Shown here piece by piece: positions 1-11,190 of a DNA stretch of 64,000 nt. The notes beneath the pieces are model-generated. The model had not been told where the DNA came from and did no database searches. It worked only from the letters and a program-made list of their open reading frames with translations. A program made the translations under genes and the position numbers. Numbering within the stretch: the stretch's first letter is position 1; the number at the start of each line of letters is the position of its first letter. Origin of the DNA: Bugulina stolonifera (Eukaryota > Bryozoa > Gymnolaemata > Cheilostomatida > Bugulidae); contig OW285194.1 in NCBI GenBank assembly GCA_935421135.1, positions 5,633,876-5,697,875 of the forward strand, written 5' to 3'.

Positions 1-3000
1 AACTTACTCTCTGTAGACTTTCTATTGTAGAATGTTTTCTTAATGAAGGGCAGCTTCAATAATTGATGAGTAAGCGGACAGTGCAGGATCTAAGCAACTA
101 TTTGTCTATTACTGAAAATAGAAGTTTATTCAGGATAAGCCACATGCACTACATATACAGATACAAATGAGTTGAAAGGTTAGTTGGAGAAAGTACCTTG
201 ATACACTTAGAGACCAATCATATGATGCAAGCCAGCATTTAACAAATACATTGTGTACATTATTCTGATGTGAAAATCAGCTAATTAATTAATTAATATT
301 ATAGTTTTCCACAGCAAGTACAACAGCCCTTATTTGAGACTAAATGCGCTAATAGCATCACTTTTGGTTTGGCCAGAGTAACAAGAAATAATCTATGCTC
401 TTCAATTTGCATTGCTTTGTAGCATATGCTTAGCATCTTGTCCTAATACTGCAATTTTACAGCAATCTAAATCTTGCACTATACAATAATTTTATACCGC
501 TACTAACATTATACTGCTTGAAAACTGTAGGTTGTTACATGGATTTTTACCCCTTATTTACATGTACATGTGCATGTAGATTAGCATTCATGTTGAGATG
601 GAACCCTTAGCGCTTTCTGTACTTTCACAGGTCTAATAAGTTGATACTAATTTGTAATGTACATGTATTACATAACAGATAGCTGAAGAGGTGAATGAAC
701 TGTAGGGGGAGCAGACAAATTCATAGGCCTAGACTTGGTTCAACTGCTATAGACATAACAGCTGGAAGCACATTGTACAATGTAAGTTCAATCCCTTGCA
801 TAATTTTCAACAATCTCACAGTGTACCCAGCTATGGTAACTTTTTCACTCTTGACAGCATTTTATGAAGGTTTAAGGAGTGTCGCTAATCTCCCATAGAG
901 ATGCTATTTGGACAACTTTATGGAAAAATGTTGCTGCAGCAAAAGACAAGTGAAATGTTCTGTATTTTAGATATATGAAAAGGGAATTCGCTCTGCTCAA
1001 GAGAACCGCCACCAGTGATGAAAAAGATGCGGAGGCCATGGGTGAAAGAAATCCAAAACTATGTAATTGTACACTGACTTGGTTATCAAAGCTTTTAACT
1101 GGTATTACAAGACAGTGCCTTAAAACTGTTTTAATAAACTGTATAATGTGGTGACCGGCTGCCCTGGACACTGAGGCCGCCCTTGACACTGAGGCCGCCT
1201 TTGACACTAACGCCTTTGACACTAACGCTGCCCTTGACACTGACCGCAGTAGGACCTACCAGACAGCTCTATGTTAATCTGTGTCTGTGACAGGACACTA
1301 AGCCGGCCAGGCTAAGTGGTTAGATGGCTATCATCCATATTAATCTATTATGTAATTGTTATGAAATAATCACCCATTATCTTATCTGTGATATTTATAT
1401 TATTATACTTACTTGTGTATTCTCGTCTCAGTACTACAGAGTATAGAAAAGGACAATTTCATTGTACGGAGGATTCATTGTTATACCTAGATAGTGTTTT
1501 TCACACAATACGCTATTCTACTTAAACTACTAAATACCACTGAATAGTTGATCTGGGAGCACATAGGATAGCAGCAAACCCAGTACCTACTTAGGGTGGC
1601 TTGAACCAATAAGAAGTTATCATCTCTCTACTCTTACAAGTTAGCAGTGGCTGGCCTGTGGCGCACAGCCACTACAATAATGTTTTATTATTTCACTTTA
1701 TGATAATTACATCACCCAATGATGCAATGTTTCCCAACTACAGGTTATAGGGTGCCCAACACTACAACATTAACTAATGCAACAGTATCACTAAAATGCA
1801 CAATAATTAACATTGCCAAACAGAGTGAATTTTGCTCTTGAACGTAGGCACAATCTCATTCGCTAGCTGTTCATTGTTAGTAGGAAATAGCAGTTCATGT
1901 AGTTAGACCTTGGTGTATTAGTAGTTGTCCTCTCTTCACACACTGACCATCAGCAGTACAGAAAACACCCAGCCTTGCATGTGCATTGTCTACTGGGCAC
2001 TCATTAGCTATTTATTGTAATTATAAATTAGCCTTTCTCAGCCAGTTATGTTCAACTTCTACCAGCAAAACACAAATGGTGAGAGAGAGGACAACTTCTA
2101 TTTACAACAATTCTCTGATGAATGAACAAAATCTAGGAGTATCAACTTGATATACATGTTGCAATTCTAACTAAATTTGTAATCTAAATAATAATTATTC
2201 TTCAGGAGCAAGGGCCTTCATTCAATAATGATCATAGAGAGAAGTTATCCTCTCACTTTCCATCTGTCTCCTACTGGTAGAAATGAAACAAAATAGATTG
2301 AGAGAGGACGACTTCCAACTGCAATCAATAGTTTTGTGCCTATGAATTGTATTTCTCCAAAATACATTCAATATTAATAAAGAATCTTCCTGAGAAAGGG
2401 TTAAGTTATGATTTCATATTTTTATGTGTAGCCTATTCACAATTCACTGTATTATAAATTATATTCTATAAGTCTGTGTGCATCTAGTATGTACATGTAG
2501 GATGAAGCTCCCTGTCTGTATTCTTCAACCAAAACAAGAGCAGCAACATCACAGCAAAACAGGTTAAAATGACAGCTCAAGAACTCTCTGTTTAGGTTTT
2601 GGGGCACCACTGTTCATGCTGGGTTTAATGGGCAGTGACTGAAGAGCAGTAGTGAAAATGTGGTGAAATCATACACCACCATTAATAGATGAGAAACAGC
2701 TAAGCATGTGATACATGTACATTGTACATCTACCATGTACGTAAATGTACATGTACAATGTATATGAAATGACACAGACTTATTCTGTCCCATCCTTACA
2801 TTGCACTTGCATGTATTGAGAATATTAGGATTATGTGATGTGCATGTAGACAGGTGTACAATTATACATGTCATATGGAAGTTAATAATATTAAATATTT
2901 TAGCTTCTCGAATTGAAGTGTATTGCAATACCTGCTTGAAAGGGCTGCAGTTGCAGTAACACATTTACCTACGTGGTACTATTAGTTAGAGTAGGCTAAG

Positions 3001-5511
3001 ACATGAAAGTACATGTCATTCCTTTCTCTTGCACTACCTGTTGCCTTGCTTGCAAATAATTGAGAACGAGGAAGTACTAACAGCAGTTGGTCTATCAATA
3101 TTATTACATGTAGTTCAACAAAGGTGGCCAGGGCTGATCCCTGCTCCTCTCTGATATACAGTATATCTACAATTTATTAGCCACAGGGGCCCTTGTGACA
3201 TGTGTTCTGCACTTTTTCTCTCTGCCTTAGAGATCTTTGTTGTTGTTGAGACAATGAGTTGAAGAATTACATACCTACATGTTGGATTATAATACTCTTA
3301 TACATTAAATAACAACACCAGACCTCTCAAAATGTTTTACATAATATACAATGTACTGTACATGTACATGTATAACATGTACATGTACATCACAATCATA
3401 TTGTTCATAATAAGAGTCATGTACTAACAGTGTACATGCATAATATAAAACATACTGCGTACAATTATCTAACAATCTAACAGACTATCCAAACTTATGT
3501 TCCCTGCAGAACCGAAGCAATTAGGGTAGTTAGAATAGACAGACAGAGCCAAATCTATCACACAGATCATAACCATGTAAATGTGAGAGACATACGTACA
3601 TTGTATATCGGACATAATAATTATTCTAGTGAGACCAGCAGCAGTAGGTCATACATAAACAAAAGATTGAAGGTTCTCTCAGTGTTTATTTTAGCATATT
3701 GTATAGCTTCAGGTTGTGTACTACCCATGAACGCAATTTTTAGTACATTCTTCCAGCAGACAACGACTAAAGTAAGCCTAATCTACCAAGAATACCTACA
3801 TGTACATGTTGATCAATCCATTAAAACAACAGAAAAATAAAATTATAGATGTCACATACATGTAAAGAGAATACAACTTCAGTTCAGAATATACAAATGT
3901 ACATGTGCATGTATCTTGCTAGCAGCTCTAAGAGGAACACCATGGATGCATGAACGCAATACCATACATGTACATGTATATTATGTAAGTTACAAAAATG
4001 TGGTAGGAGATGCACTGTTTTTGTAGCAACTATGTTTACTCAGCTGTGTAAAAGAGAGGGCAACCATTAGTGTAGATGGGACATACTGAAAGCCAGCATC
4101 TAATATTATACTTGCTTTCTGTAGGAGGCTTTCAATTATTTCATGTATATATTTAGTAGTTGTCCTCCCTCCTCCACAGCTGAACAATTGCAGTATACAT
4201 ACACGTAGCTGCTGACACGTGCATTGTAAATGATATTCGTACTAATAGTAGTTGGAGCACTTTTGTACTTGGTCAAATATGCATGTTAAATCCACATAAT
4301 TTAACACTTGGATGTTTTATTCCCTGGATAACATTTGAGAGAGGGGAGACAACCCAGAAACATTGTGAAAAATAGCACATGCATTAGCCCAGAAGCCTAT
4401 AGCATTGACACTTGTATCATAGTACTGCTGTGTCATGATATTTAACAACATTATCAACTATGGCTTGGCTTCTGGAGTCTTGTTATGCTCCTACTGTAGA
4501 ATGAACTTGGTAGAAATACTTCACTTACATGTACATTCAGAAAGACTGATTCTAGAAGCAATTCAAATTTAAATTGGTTATGAACTCATGATCATGACTT
4601 GTGAAGAAGTCACTAGTGGTTTGGGCTAGGATTGGCATTGTTTGTACACCATAGTAGCGTGAAAAAATAAACTCTGCTATCCTTAATGCTCTTTCACAGA
4701 AGGCAACTGTTTTGTACATATTTTCGACACCTGCCTAGTAGTTCCAGCTGTAGTATAAGTCTAACATACATGTACATGTAAATAAACAGAGAAACATAAT
4801 TTGTATTGAATACTTGTTTTATTACAACCTGTTTATTACAATAATTACATAGATATAATTGAATTATTATACTTCTTTCCTTTTCCCTTCCTCTGTAATC
4901 TCTTCTTATTCTGCAAATGAAAATCAGAATTTTATTACTGCAATTTGCAGAAGAAAATCACAACTTTGTAGAGGCTATGTTGATGAATGTTGGTGCAACA
5001 TTGGCAGAATGACTACTGCTTACCAGCAGAACCCTTTTATTGACACTAAATAATACTAACTAATTACATGACTAATTCTACCAGCTTCGTCATTGGTTGC
5101 AAATGGGTTATTGATTGCAATTACATGGGTTGAGGATCAAACAGGTGACTGGGCCCCCAAGCTAGAGGCCAGGTACATAGCGGCCAGGTACATTGCCAGG
5201 TACTAGCGATATTACATGTACATATAATATGGCTGTGTGTTCACATGCATTTCAGTTTGTAAAACTGCATGAAATGTGGTTGAATACGACATTAATGCAG
5301 CACAAATGCAGGCATCAGTCACTGAAATTTTCAGATTGCTGGCCAAGACTATGAATAACAATAAAACACAATAAATGATTGCTAAGCCAGGGACTTGCAC
5401 ATGCATGTACCAAACATACATGTACATTTATTAAAATTTGAATTGAATACCACTGATTTAGGACCTACATTGTACAAATATATCATTTATTTTAATTGTG
5501 ACATACAGTAC
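1..5511. other. No confident gene; repeat-rich AT-rich DNA
   Basis: I see no exon here that I can support. The stretch holds many copies of the palindrome TACATGTA (for example 3355-3395, 3795, 3964, 4770), a small minisatellite at 1160-1245 and a short motif GAGAGGACAACTTC in both orientations between 1.6 and 4.2 kb. The last exons and 3' UTR of the membrane-protein gene whose exons begin at 5512 probably lie here. A K/R-rich segment read on the minus strand from about 4912, followed by AATAAA signals near 4815-4835, could be its terminal exon, but its frame does not fit the preceding exon directly. Confidence 0.5.
1160..1245. repeat. Minisatellite, unit about 18 bp
   Basis: About five imperfect copies of a unit like TTGACACTGAGGCCGCC lie head to tail. 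Some units read TTGACACTAACG. Any open frame across it is an artefact of the repeat. Confidence 0.8.
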
Positions 5512-5584
5512 CTGTAGTTGAATCCATTAGTAGGAAAGGGAGCATAGGAGTGAAGTATCTTTCTTCTTCGTAAGCCCATCATTA
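5512..5584 (-). CDS. Membrane-protein gene, exon with end of TM helix 2 and basic stop-transfer
   Basis: The acceptor is TTTCAG and the donor is CTACAG|GTACTG. The exon has 73 bases, phase 1 to phase 2. The residues IMMGLRRRKILHSYAPFP complete the helix and add a basic cluster. The next exon was not found with confidence. Confidence 0.5.
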
Positions 5585-8500
5585 CTGAAACATAAAACAA
5601 CAAAAGGTTGATCATCATTACTTATGCAGACAGTTCACCTGGCCACTAGGATTAAATGCAGAAACAGTAGAAATAAAATTATACAATAGGGCTAGTGCTA
5701 CCCTCTATCATTACATTAATTAACCCATGCCAATATCTTATAATAAAACTAGGGGTTCTATCAAAATATCTATTTTTAAACTCTGCGGCATCATGGAGCA
5801 TGGTATCTCATAATTTTGTAGAAAGATACAATATTAATGACTGAACTGACATAAATACTCGATCAGAAATATGTTACACGGGACTGCTTGATTGTTAGAG
5901 ACTATTTGTACGTGTCAACAGAGATCTATATTATTGTGAATACATGAGAAAGGCAATCATCTAAGTATGTGTATAAGCTAAGTTGCAACTGTGAGAGGTT
6001 GTTGTGCAAACAAGGTGTAGTTGACCTGCAATCTAAACTAATTTTGTGCACCCATAACTATGACAAGAATGGTAAAACAACCGGCTACCATTTTTCTATT
6101 AAGTTCATTAGCCAAATTTTCACTTACTAACAAACAACCCTGCGAAGAGCATGATAGACATAGTTAGCTTTTCTCTAAAGTCATTAGAAGATCTCCCATG
6201 TATCTAAATAGAATCAGAGCAGTCTCCCCCCACATGCTTGTGTTACCTAGAAATACATATTATACAAAGACATGTTTACTATGATAGCAGGTTTGACTAT
6301 TTGATACAATGTACAGCGTGAAAAAGTTGAGAAAATCGGACACAATTTATGCGAATTGACATTATTAGTAAGGGTGGGTAACTCTCACTGCAAACATTAT
6401 CATAGAAATTTTAACCATGTTTGACTACTTTTCGTGCAGTTTAGCATGATATAGTTACTCCACTAACAGTTTAGATATGATTATAAAGCTATGACAGCCA
6501 TGGTGCTAAATAGTGGGTTTGCAAAGAAGGTCAACTTTAACAATCAACTTAATAATCTTAATTTAATTGAGACTGTACACCCCATGACATTGAAAAATCC
6601 ACTGAAATCAATTAAAGTTAATTCGGAACTGGGAAAGAGGTCTATTTATTTTACTGCCGCTAATCTATTTGGTGAGCATGCGTGGGACCTACGAGGCCTC
6701 CGCGGTGGGGTCTATGCGGGACACCTGGCTGCTCATCTCTGGGAGCTTGATGCATAGTGGGTGGGTGCAGCGTGTGTCCCTGGTTGCATGTGTCAGCCTT
6801 CTGTGGCTGGCGAACCTCTGGAATGGGGCTGTCACAACTCTAGTTTCGAACTATCTGATTAGCCCCATGTTCTATTACCTTATTTTAATATCACTACTAT
6901 TTGAATAATGATGACATAAACTAATATAAATAAATGAAAAAAACATGACTCTGTCAGAAGTGTTATGATGTTCAATCACAACCCAAAGTAGTTTGACAGC
7001 ATGCACGTTCTTTACAAATATATACTACTAGGTGTAAATTTATACACTTTGTAATACATGTTGGTTAGGGCATTGCATGGCTGAAATGCAGGTCAAGTAG
7101 GCCTATCCTGTCTGTTTACCTTAAACAATTTTAGTCATATGTGACATATTTAGCCTACTATTATAGGTTTAATCTAGTTTTGACCAACCAGGCAGGCATC
7201 TTAAGTACAATAATACACTAGGGAATTTTTGCTTACAGCTTCATAGGATTTGCTCCCACATAAGTCTGACTCTTCATTTGATGTTGGAACCACACTTTCT
7301 GGTAGCTGCCAAGTGTCTGCATCTTTCTGTCTTTTCCTTGCATCAAATAAAAATCCTGAAAATGATATGGAATATAATATTATAACTACTAGTTAATGCA
7401 ATAATGGTTTGAGCAGATGAAGTTTTGATCAATCATTTACATAAATATAAATAATGTTATTTAGGCCTATATCTACATGACTGTATAATAAGCACCGGTC
7501 TGAATTGGTTGTAAGAAATTTACTGGGCTGCATTTGGTCTTCTAGTTGGTTGTAGTAAAGCACTGCAGCCTACATGGTTTTGACAATTGGTTCAGTTTTG
7601 GAGTTCAAATAACCTAGGAAAGTTTAAGTTTTTTCTTCATCCCTTGACCTTTTCACCTTATCCTTAGCTAACCTACAGCAACAAGCAACCGGGTACAAAG
7701 AAACCCTTGTCTTCACTCACCAAAGTTTATGAAGATAAGGGTTGCAGTCTTCTACAAGTCGGCTAGCTACCGTAAATCTGTTTATCCTGCTAGCCAATAG
7801 GTGCACAGCTCCTTGGCACAGTCTCCTATGGGATGCGTAGGATAGTTGTAGTTCACTACATAACAAAGCTAAATTTAAACTTCTTATTTCAGTCTCTATC
7901 CAACAGAGCTGGATCTAAGTCAACAGGTCGACTCATTGTAAACTTTTGGAGGCAAGCCAAGTTGAAGTCAAGTCAGAGCTGCTTCAAGTCAGTGTACAAT
8001 GCAAGTCTCAAGTCAAGTGGGAGACAACTTCAAAAAACATTGACAGGTTTTTTTACAAAACATCGCCTTTTTAATAGACATTGCAATCTATTGCATACCA
8101 GAGCTGGGTCCAAGTCATAGATTGACTTGCTAAGTCAAGTCATACGTCGACTTGACTTGGACTTGTCAACACGCTGACTTGATTTGAATTTGACTTGCAT
8201 ATCAATGTGACTTGACTTGGACGCAGCAATGACTTGTGATTTTGACTTGGGTTCTGTCAAGTCAATGTGGAGAATAAAGTAGTGCAAGTAGTATGGTGTA
8301 AGTAGTGAATACAATGCACAATGCAATAATTAGTCAATTAAACTACAATACGTAGACTGGAATTGCAAGACTGGCCAGTGGACACTCTGTACTGCCCCAT
8401 GTTCTGTTTATATGCTATGTAACACAGTATCACCGTCACCAATACTGTATATAATACTACATGACCAGTCTCAACTGTAGTGCCAATATTGCTACATACA

Positions 8501-11057
8501 TAGACTAGTTGCCATAATTAATGTCTAGCATACATGCCCATCCAACTACATTTTGGCATGATTTTTCATGCATTGGAATGTCTACTAAAAGAAAAAAGTG
8601 ATGTTTGGAAAGATGTACAATAATCTTGAAGTTGTCTCCCACTTGACTTGCATTTCAACTTGCAAGTAGACAAGCGGCCTTGAACTTGACTTGTGACTTG
8701 CATGACAGCTGACTTGACTTAAGGTAGCACTGACTCGACATGGACTTGACTTGCCTCCAAAGTTCTAAAAAATGGCTTGACTTGTTGACTTGCAAGTCGA
8801 CTGGGACACAACTCTGTTTCAAACCATGCAAAAGTTTAGCCGGGTATGCATGCCATTCAACTATGATAAAGAACCAATCTATAGATGATGTAATGAATGA
8901 TATTGGCACTGATATCTAGACTGGTCATGTGGTATTGTACATTAGTAATGGTGATACAGTGTTTAATTGGACGTAAGCAGCACACGATAAGGGGGTGTCA
9001 ACTAGCTACCCTGTAATTCCAAACTAGTTCATATTGTAGTGCATAGTCTCAAACCCCTAACCCTGATATACTCTGAGGAAAGTGATATGTGGGTAGACAA
9101 TTAAGACTTGTTTTTTTATGTTGGCTAAACAGTTTACACAATTTTATCCGTCACATTGACTTGGTATACCCCAATTCAAAGTCCTAAGTCACAAGTAATT
9201 CAGATTTTCAAATTAAGTCAAGTGAAGTCACATTGATGTGCAAGTCAAAGTCAAGTCACCAAGTTGGCAAGTCCAAATCAAGTCGACTAGTGAATTAAAT
9301 TCTTGTCAAGTCAAACCTATGACTTGGACCCAGCTCTGCTGCCTTACATGATAAAACTTAGGCCTACTACAACTTGGAAACTTTCAAAAAATTGATTTGC
9401 ACGATTGGGAGGGATTTTGTGACTGTTTGAAAAGGACAGTTCAAAACAAGACCTTTCGAAACTGGACAGTTCAACACCAGGCAGTTTGAAACCTCTAAGC
9501 CCTAGACTTCAAATAATTTCTATTTTCAAAATTATCTTTTATTTATTTGAAATTAATTGTATGTAAGTTGTGCTCCTCTAAAAATAACCAAAACAGTTTC
9601 GAACAGTCCGGTAGTGAAATGTCCTGTTTTATCTGTCTTTTTGAAATGCCCCTTTACCACTGTAAGGATAGGGCTTACACAGTAAAAGGCCTTATTAAAT
9701 ACTCAATTAATATTACCTTTAAAGTTAGTTTTCAGCATTTATGTTATTAACAGGGTAAACAATTTAATAAAAAATTAAAATTTAATCACATTTTATTATT
9801 TACTATAATTTGTTTTTATATAACTATGCTGTAATTAGGCCTATTACCAATAATAATTTAATTTAATTATTTGTTCACACGAGTATTACATTATTAAATT
9901 TTATAATAGTAATAGTACGCATAGGGACCTATACCATATGCTAGTATAAGAATTTAAATTAGTAATATAATGTCCGCATTCATATGGAGATTATTGTGTC
10001 TGCTTACTTATTTTCAGTTTTTAGCCATTTACGATGTTGGCAAATGAAAACAATAATAAATTCTAATTCAAAAATAAAATTGGTAGACATTTAGGCCTAA
10101 AATATGATTGTTATAATTATACTTATTTTACACTATTTTATATTAATTTAAACAATATCAATATGAATAATTGTTAAAATCATTTAAACTATTGACTATT
10201 TATTTAATTATATTATAATGATTATTATTATTATTATTATATTATTATAAATTTAATTTATATTGAAACTCACGCATTGGATTGATTATCTTAAGGTTAT
10301 GTAATAATATTGCATAAATTATTCATATGTCATACCACATCATATGGCTTCTATAGCATAATTATATATGATAATGACTATGGGGAATTAAAATCACATG
10401 TAGTTTAGTAAAAGTATAGTAATAGTGTAAGTATCGAGTAGGTCTAAAATAAAAATAAAAATACTCAACAGAATAGAATATCAATATTACTGAATATTAA
10501 ATTATATATAATTATCATTATAAATGATTGCAATTTGCACTAAAGAAATACTGCACAGTGATAGTCAGAGTTTGAGAAGTAAGTGATTTGTGAAGCTAAT
10601 GCTGAACTTCTCCCTTTTCAGCCAACAGCTGGTTCCATTCTAAAGTTCAAGCAGTAGGACAAAGAAACAAACTGAAACTGAAGCAGTCTGCATAATATGC
10701 AAGATGGAGGTTGGAAAACTCATTTCAAGAGAAGACAATTACATTATCAATAATAAATAGCCTTTAGGTCCTTTCCACTTATCTATAATGGGCCTCATGG
10801 TTGATGCCCTAGTCAAAAGAGCATTGCTTCTAAGAAACCTGAGCTAAAGCATGCTTGCTGTTGGGGGTAACATTGACAAAATTAGAAGTTACTGCATAGA
10901 CTATGGTCAACATACCAAAGGTACTGCAAATGTGAATAAGAAGTAGAAGAACATCAAAACTACTTGTACAAGAAAAATATGAATTAAATTTAGCTATATT
11001 ATCATTTGAGACCAAATAATCAGTTGTCCACCCCCACTCAAAGCTGATCCAACTGGC
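5512..11057 (-). CDS. Putative multi-pass membrane protein gene (four exons found, partial)
   Basis: Four minus-strand exons join in phase: 11057-10916, 7355-7237, 6203-6128 and 5584-5512. Each has an AG acceptor and a GT donor (GTATGT, GTAAGC, GTAAGT, GTACTG). The joined reading has two hydrophobic helices. The first (around VLLLLIHICSTFGFLF) is split across the first two exons and followed by ARKRQK. The second (around MSIMLFAGLFVIMMGL) is split across the last two and followed by RRRK. A polar, acidic loop of about 50 residues lies between them. I do not recognise the family. The 5' exons (before 11057 on the minus strand) and the 3' end (after 5512) were not identified. The introns contain a LINE tail, a solo-LTR relic and a foldback element. 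This is inferred from splice sites and phase; no homologue was searched. Confidence 0.55.
6128..6203 (-). CDS. Membrane-protein gene, exon with first half of TM helix 2
   Basis: The acceptor is CTATTTAG and the donor is TTA|GTAAGTG. The exon has 76 bases, phase 0 to phase 1. The residues run from a polar stretch (HGRSSNDFREK) into a hydrophobic one (MSIMLFAGLFV). Confidence 0.5.
6549..6944 (+). mobile_element. 5'-truncated LINE tail, same family as the LINE at 25-29.6 kb
   Basis: From about AATAATCTTAATTTAATTGA to the A-rich end, this matches the 3' end of the LINE at 29222-29634, including the GC-rich patch before the ORF2 stop (stop near 6757) and the 3' UTR. It carries small indels and ends in a short A run. 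It sits in an intron of the membrane-protein gene. I found no clear target-site duplication. Confidence 0.85.
7237..7355 (-). CDS. Membrane-protein gene, exon with end of TM helix 1 and polar loop
   Basis: The acceptor is ATTTTCAG and the donor is GAAGCT|GTAAGC. The exon has 119 bases, phase 1 to phase 0. It encodes 39 residues starting FLFDARKRQKDADTWQLPES, the clearest coding signal in this gene. Confidence 0.65.
7700..7865 (+). mobile_element. Degraded solo LTR related to the Gypsy LTRs at 15381 and 22141
   Basis: It shares GTCTTCACTCACC, AAG.T.ATGAAGATAAGGG, AGTCTTC, CCAAT, a GTCTC.TA.G motif and the terminal CACTA.ATAACA with the 204-bp LTRs of the intact Gypsy, in the same order and orientation. 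No internal element sequence flanks it, so it looks like an old solo LTR. Its left edge (about 7665-7709) is unclear. Confidence 0.7.
7904..8098. repeat. AAGTC-rich terminal fragment of a foldback/hAT-like element
   Basis: It begins CAGAGCTGGATCTAAGTCAA and carries many AAGTC/GACTT motifs. Its inverse counterpart lies at about 8628-8816, ending ACACAACTCTG. It belongs to the same terminal family as the adjacent palindromic element. Confidence 0.6.
8099..9338. mobile_element. Foldback (long inverted repeat) non-autonomous DNA transposon
   Basis: The left end is CAGAGCTGGGTCCAAGTCAT and the right end is its exact reverse complement. Arms of roughly 500 bases pair imperfectly: 8099-8266 with 9170-9338, and 8410-8480 with about 8900-8975. 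The centre (8620-8816) holds further AAGTC/GACTT repeats. The ends resemble hAT-type termini, but the flanking 8-mers (TTGCATAC, CTGCCTTA) are not a convincing duplication, so the superfamily is a guess. No coding sequence is seen. Confidence 0.7.
9480..10560. other. Very AT-rich intronic stretch, no gene seen
   Basis: Long A/T runs predominate, with an (ATT)n tract near 10216-10250. It lies inside the long intron of the membrane-protein gene. Around 10640-10770 on the plus strand a short open stretch with C-I-I-C-K spacing could be a scrap of a transposase zinc finger, which I do not annotate. Confidence 0.5.
10916..11057 (-). CDS. Membrane-protein gene, exon with first half of TM helix 1
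   Basis: The acceptor is TTGATTGCAG and the donor is TTTG|GTATGT. The exon has 142 bases, 47 codons plus one base, phase 0 to phase 1. It is Trp/aromatic-rich at its start (WISFEWGWTTDY) and ends in a hydrophobic run that continues into the exon at 7355. Confidence 0.55.
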
Positions 11058-11156
11058 CTGCAATCAATAGACCGTTCATTCATGACGCAATGTACTTGTA
11101 GCTATATAATAATATAACAGCCACAGTTGTCATTTTACAAAAATGTATTGACACTG

Positions 11157-11190
11157 TGGTTGTTCTAGGGTACCCCCCTAGAACAACCAT
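11157..11190. repeat. Near-perfect inverted repeat (hairpin)
   Basis: GGTTGTTCTAGGG is followed after a few bases by CCCTAGAACAACC. The arms are perfect over 13 bases with a very short loop. Confidence 0.7.

Noticed and set aside
872..1240. Open frame on the minus strand with repeated SRAASVSRAA
   Set aside because: It is the translation of the minisatellite at 1160-1245.
5212..5427. Minus-strand open frame of 71 codons
   Set aside because: A TTTCAG precedes part of it, but no donor and no phase that fits the neighbouring exons.
6215..6255. Alternative minus-strand reading with MWGETALILFRYMGDL
   Set aside because: It looked like part of a MyTH4 domain, but it runs into a stop without a donor and overlaps the better-supported exon 6128-6203.
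10640..10770. Plus-strand open stretch with C-x2-C spacing resembling a BED finger
   Set aside because: Too short, no histidine pair in register, no further transposase sequence; left unannotated.
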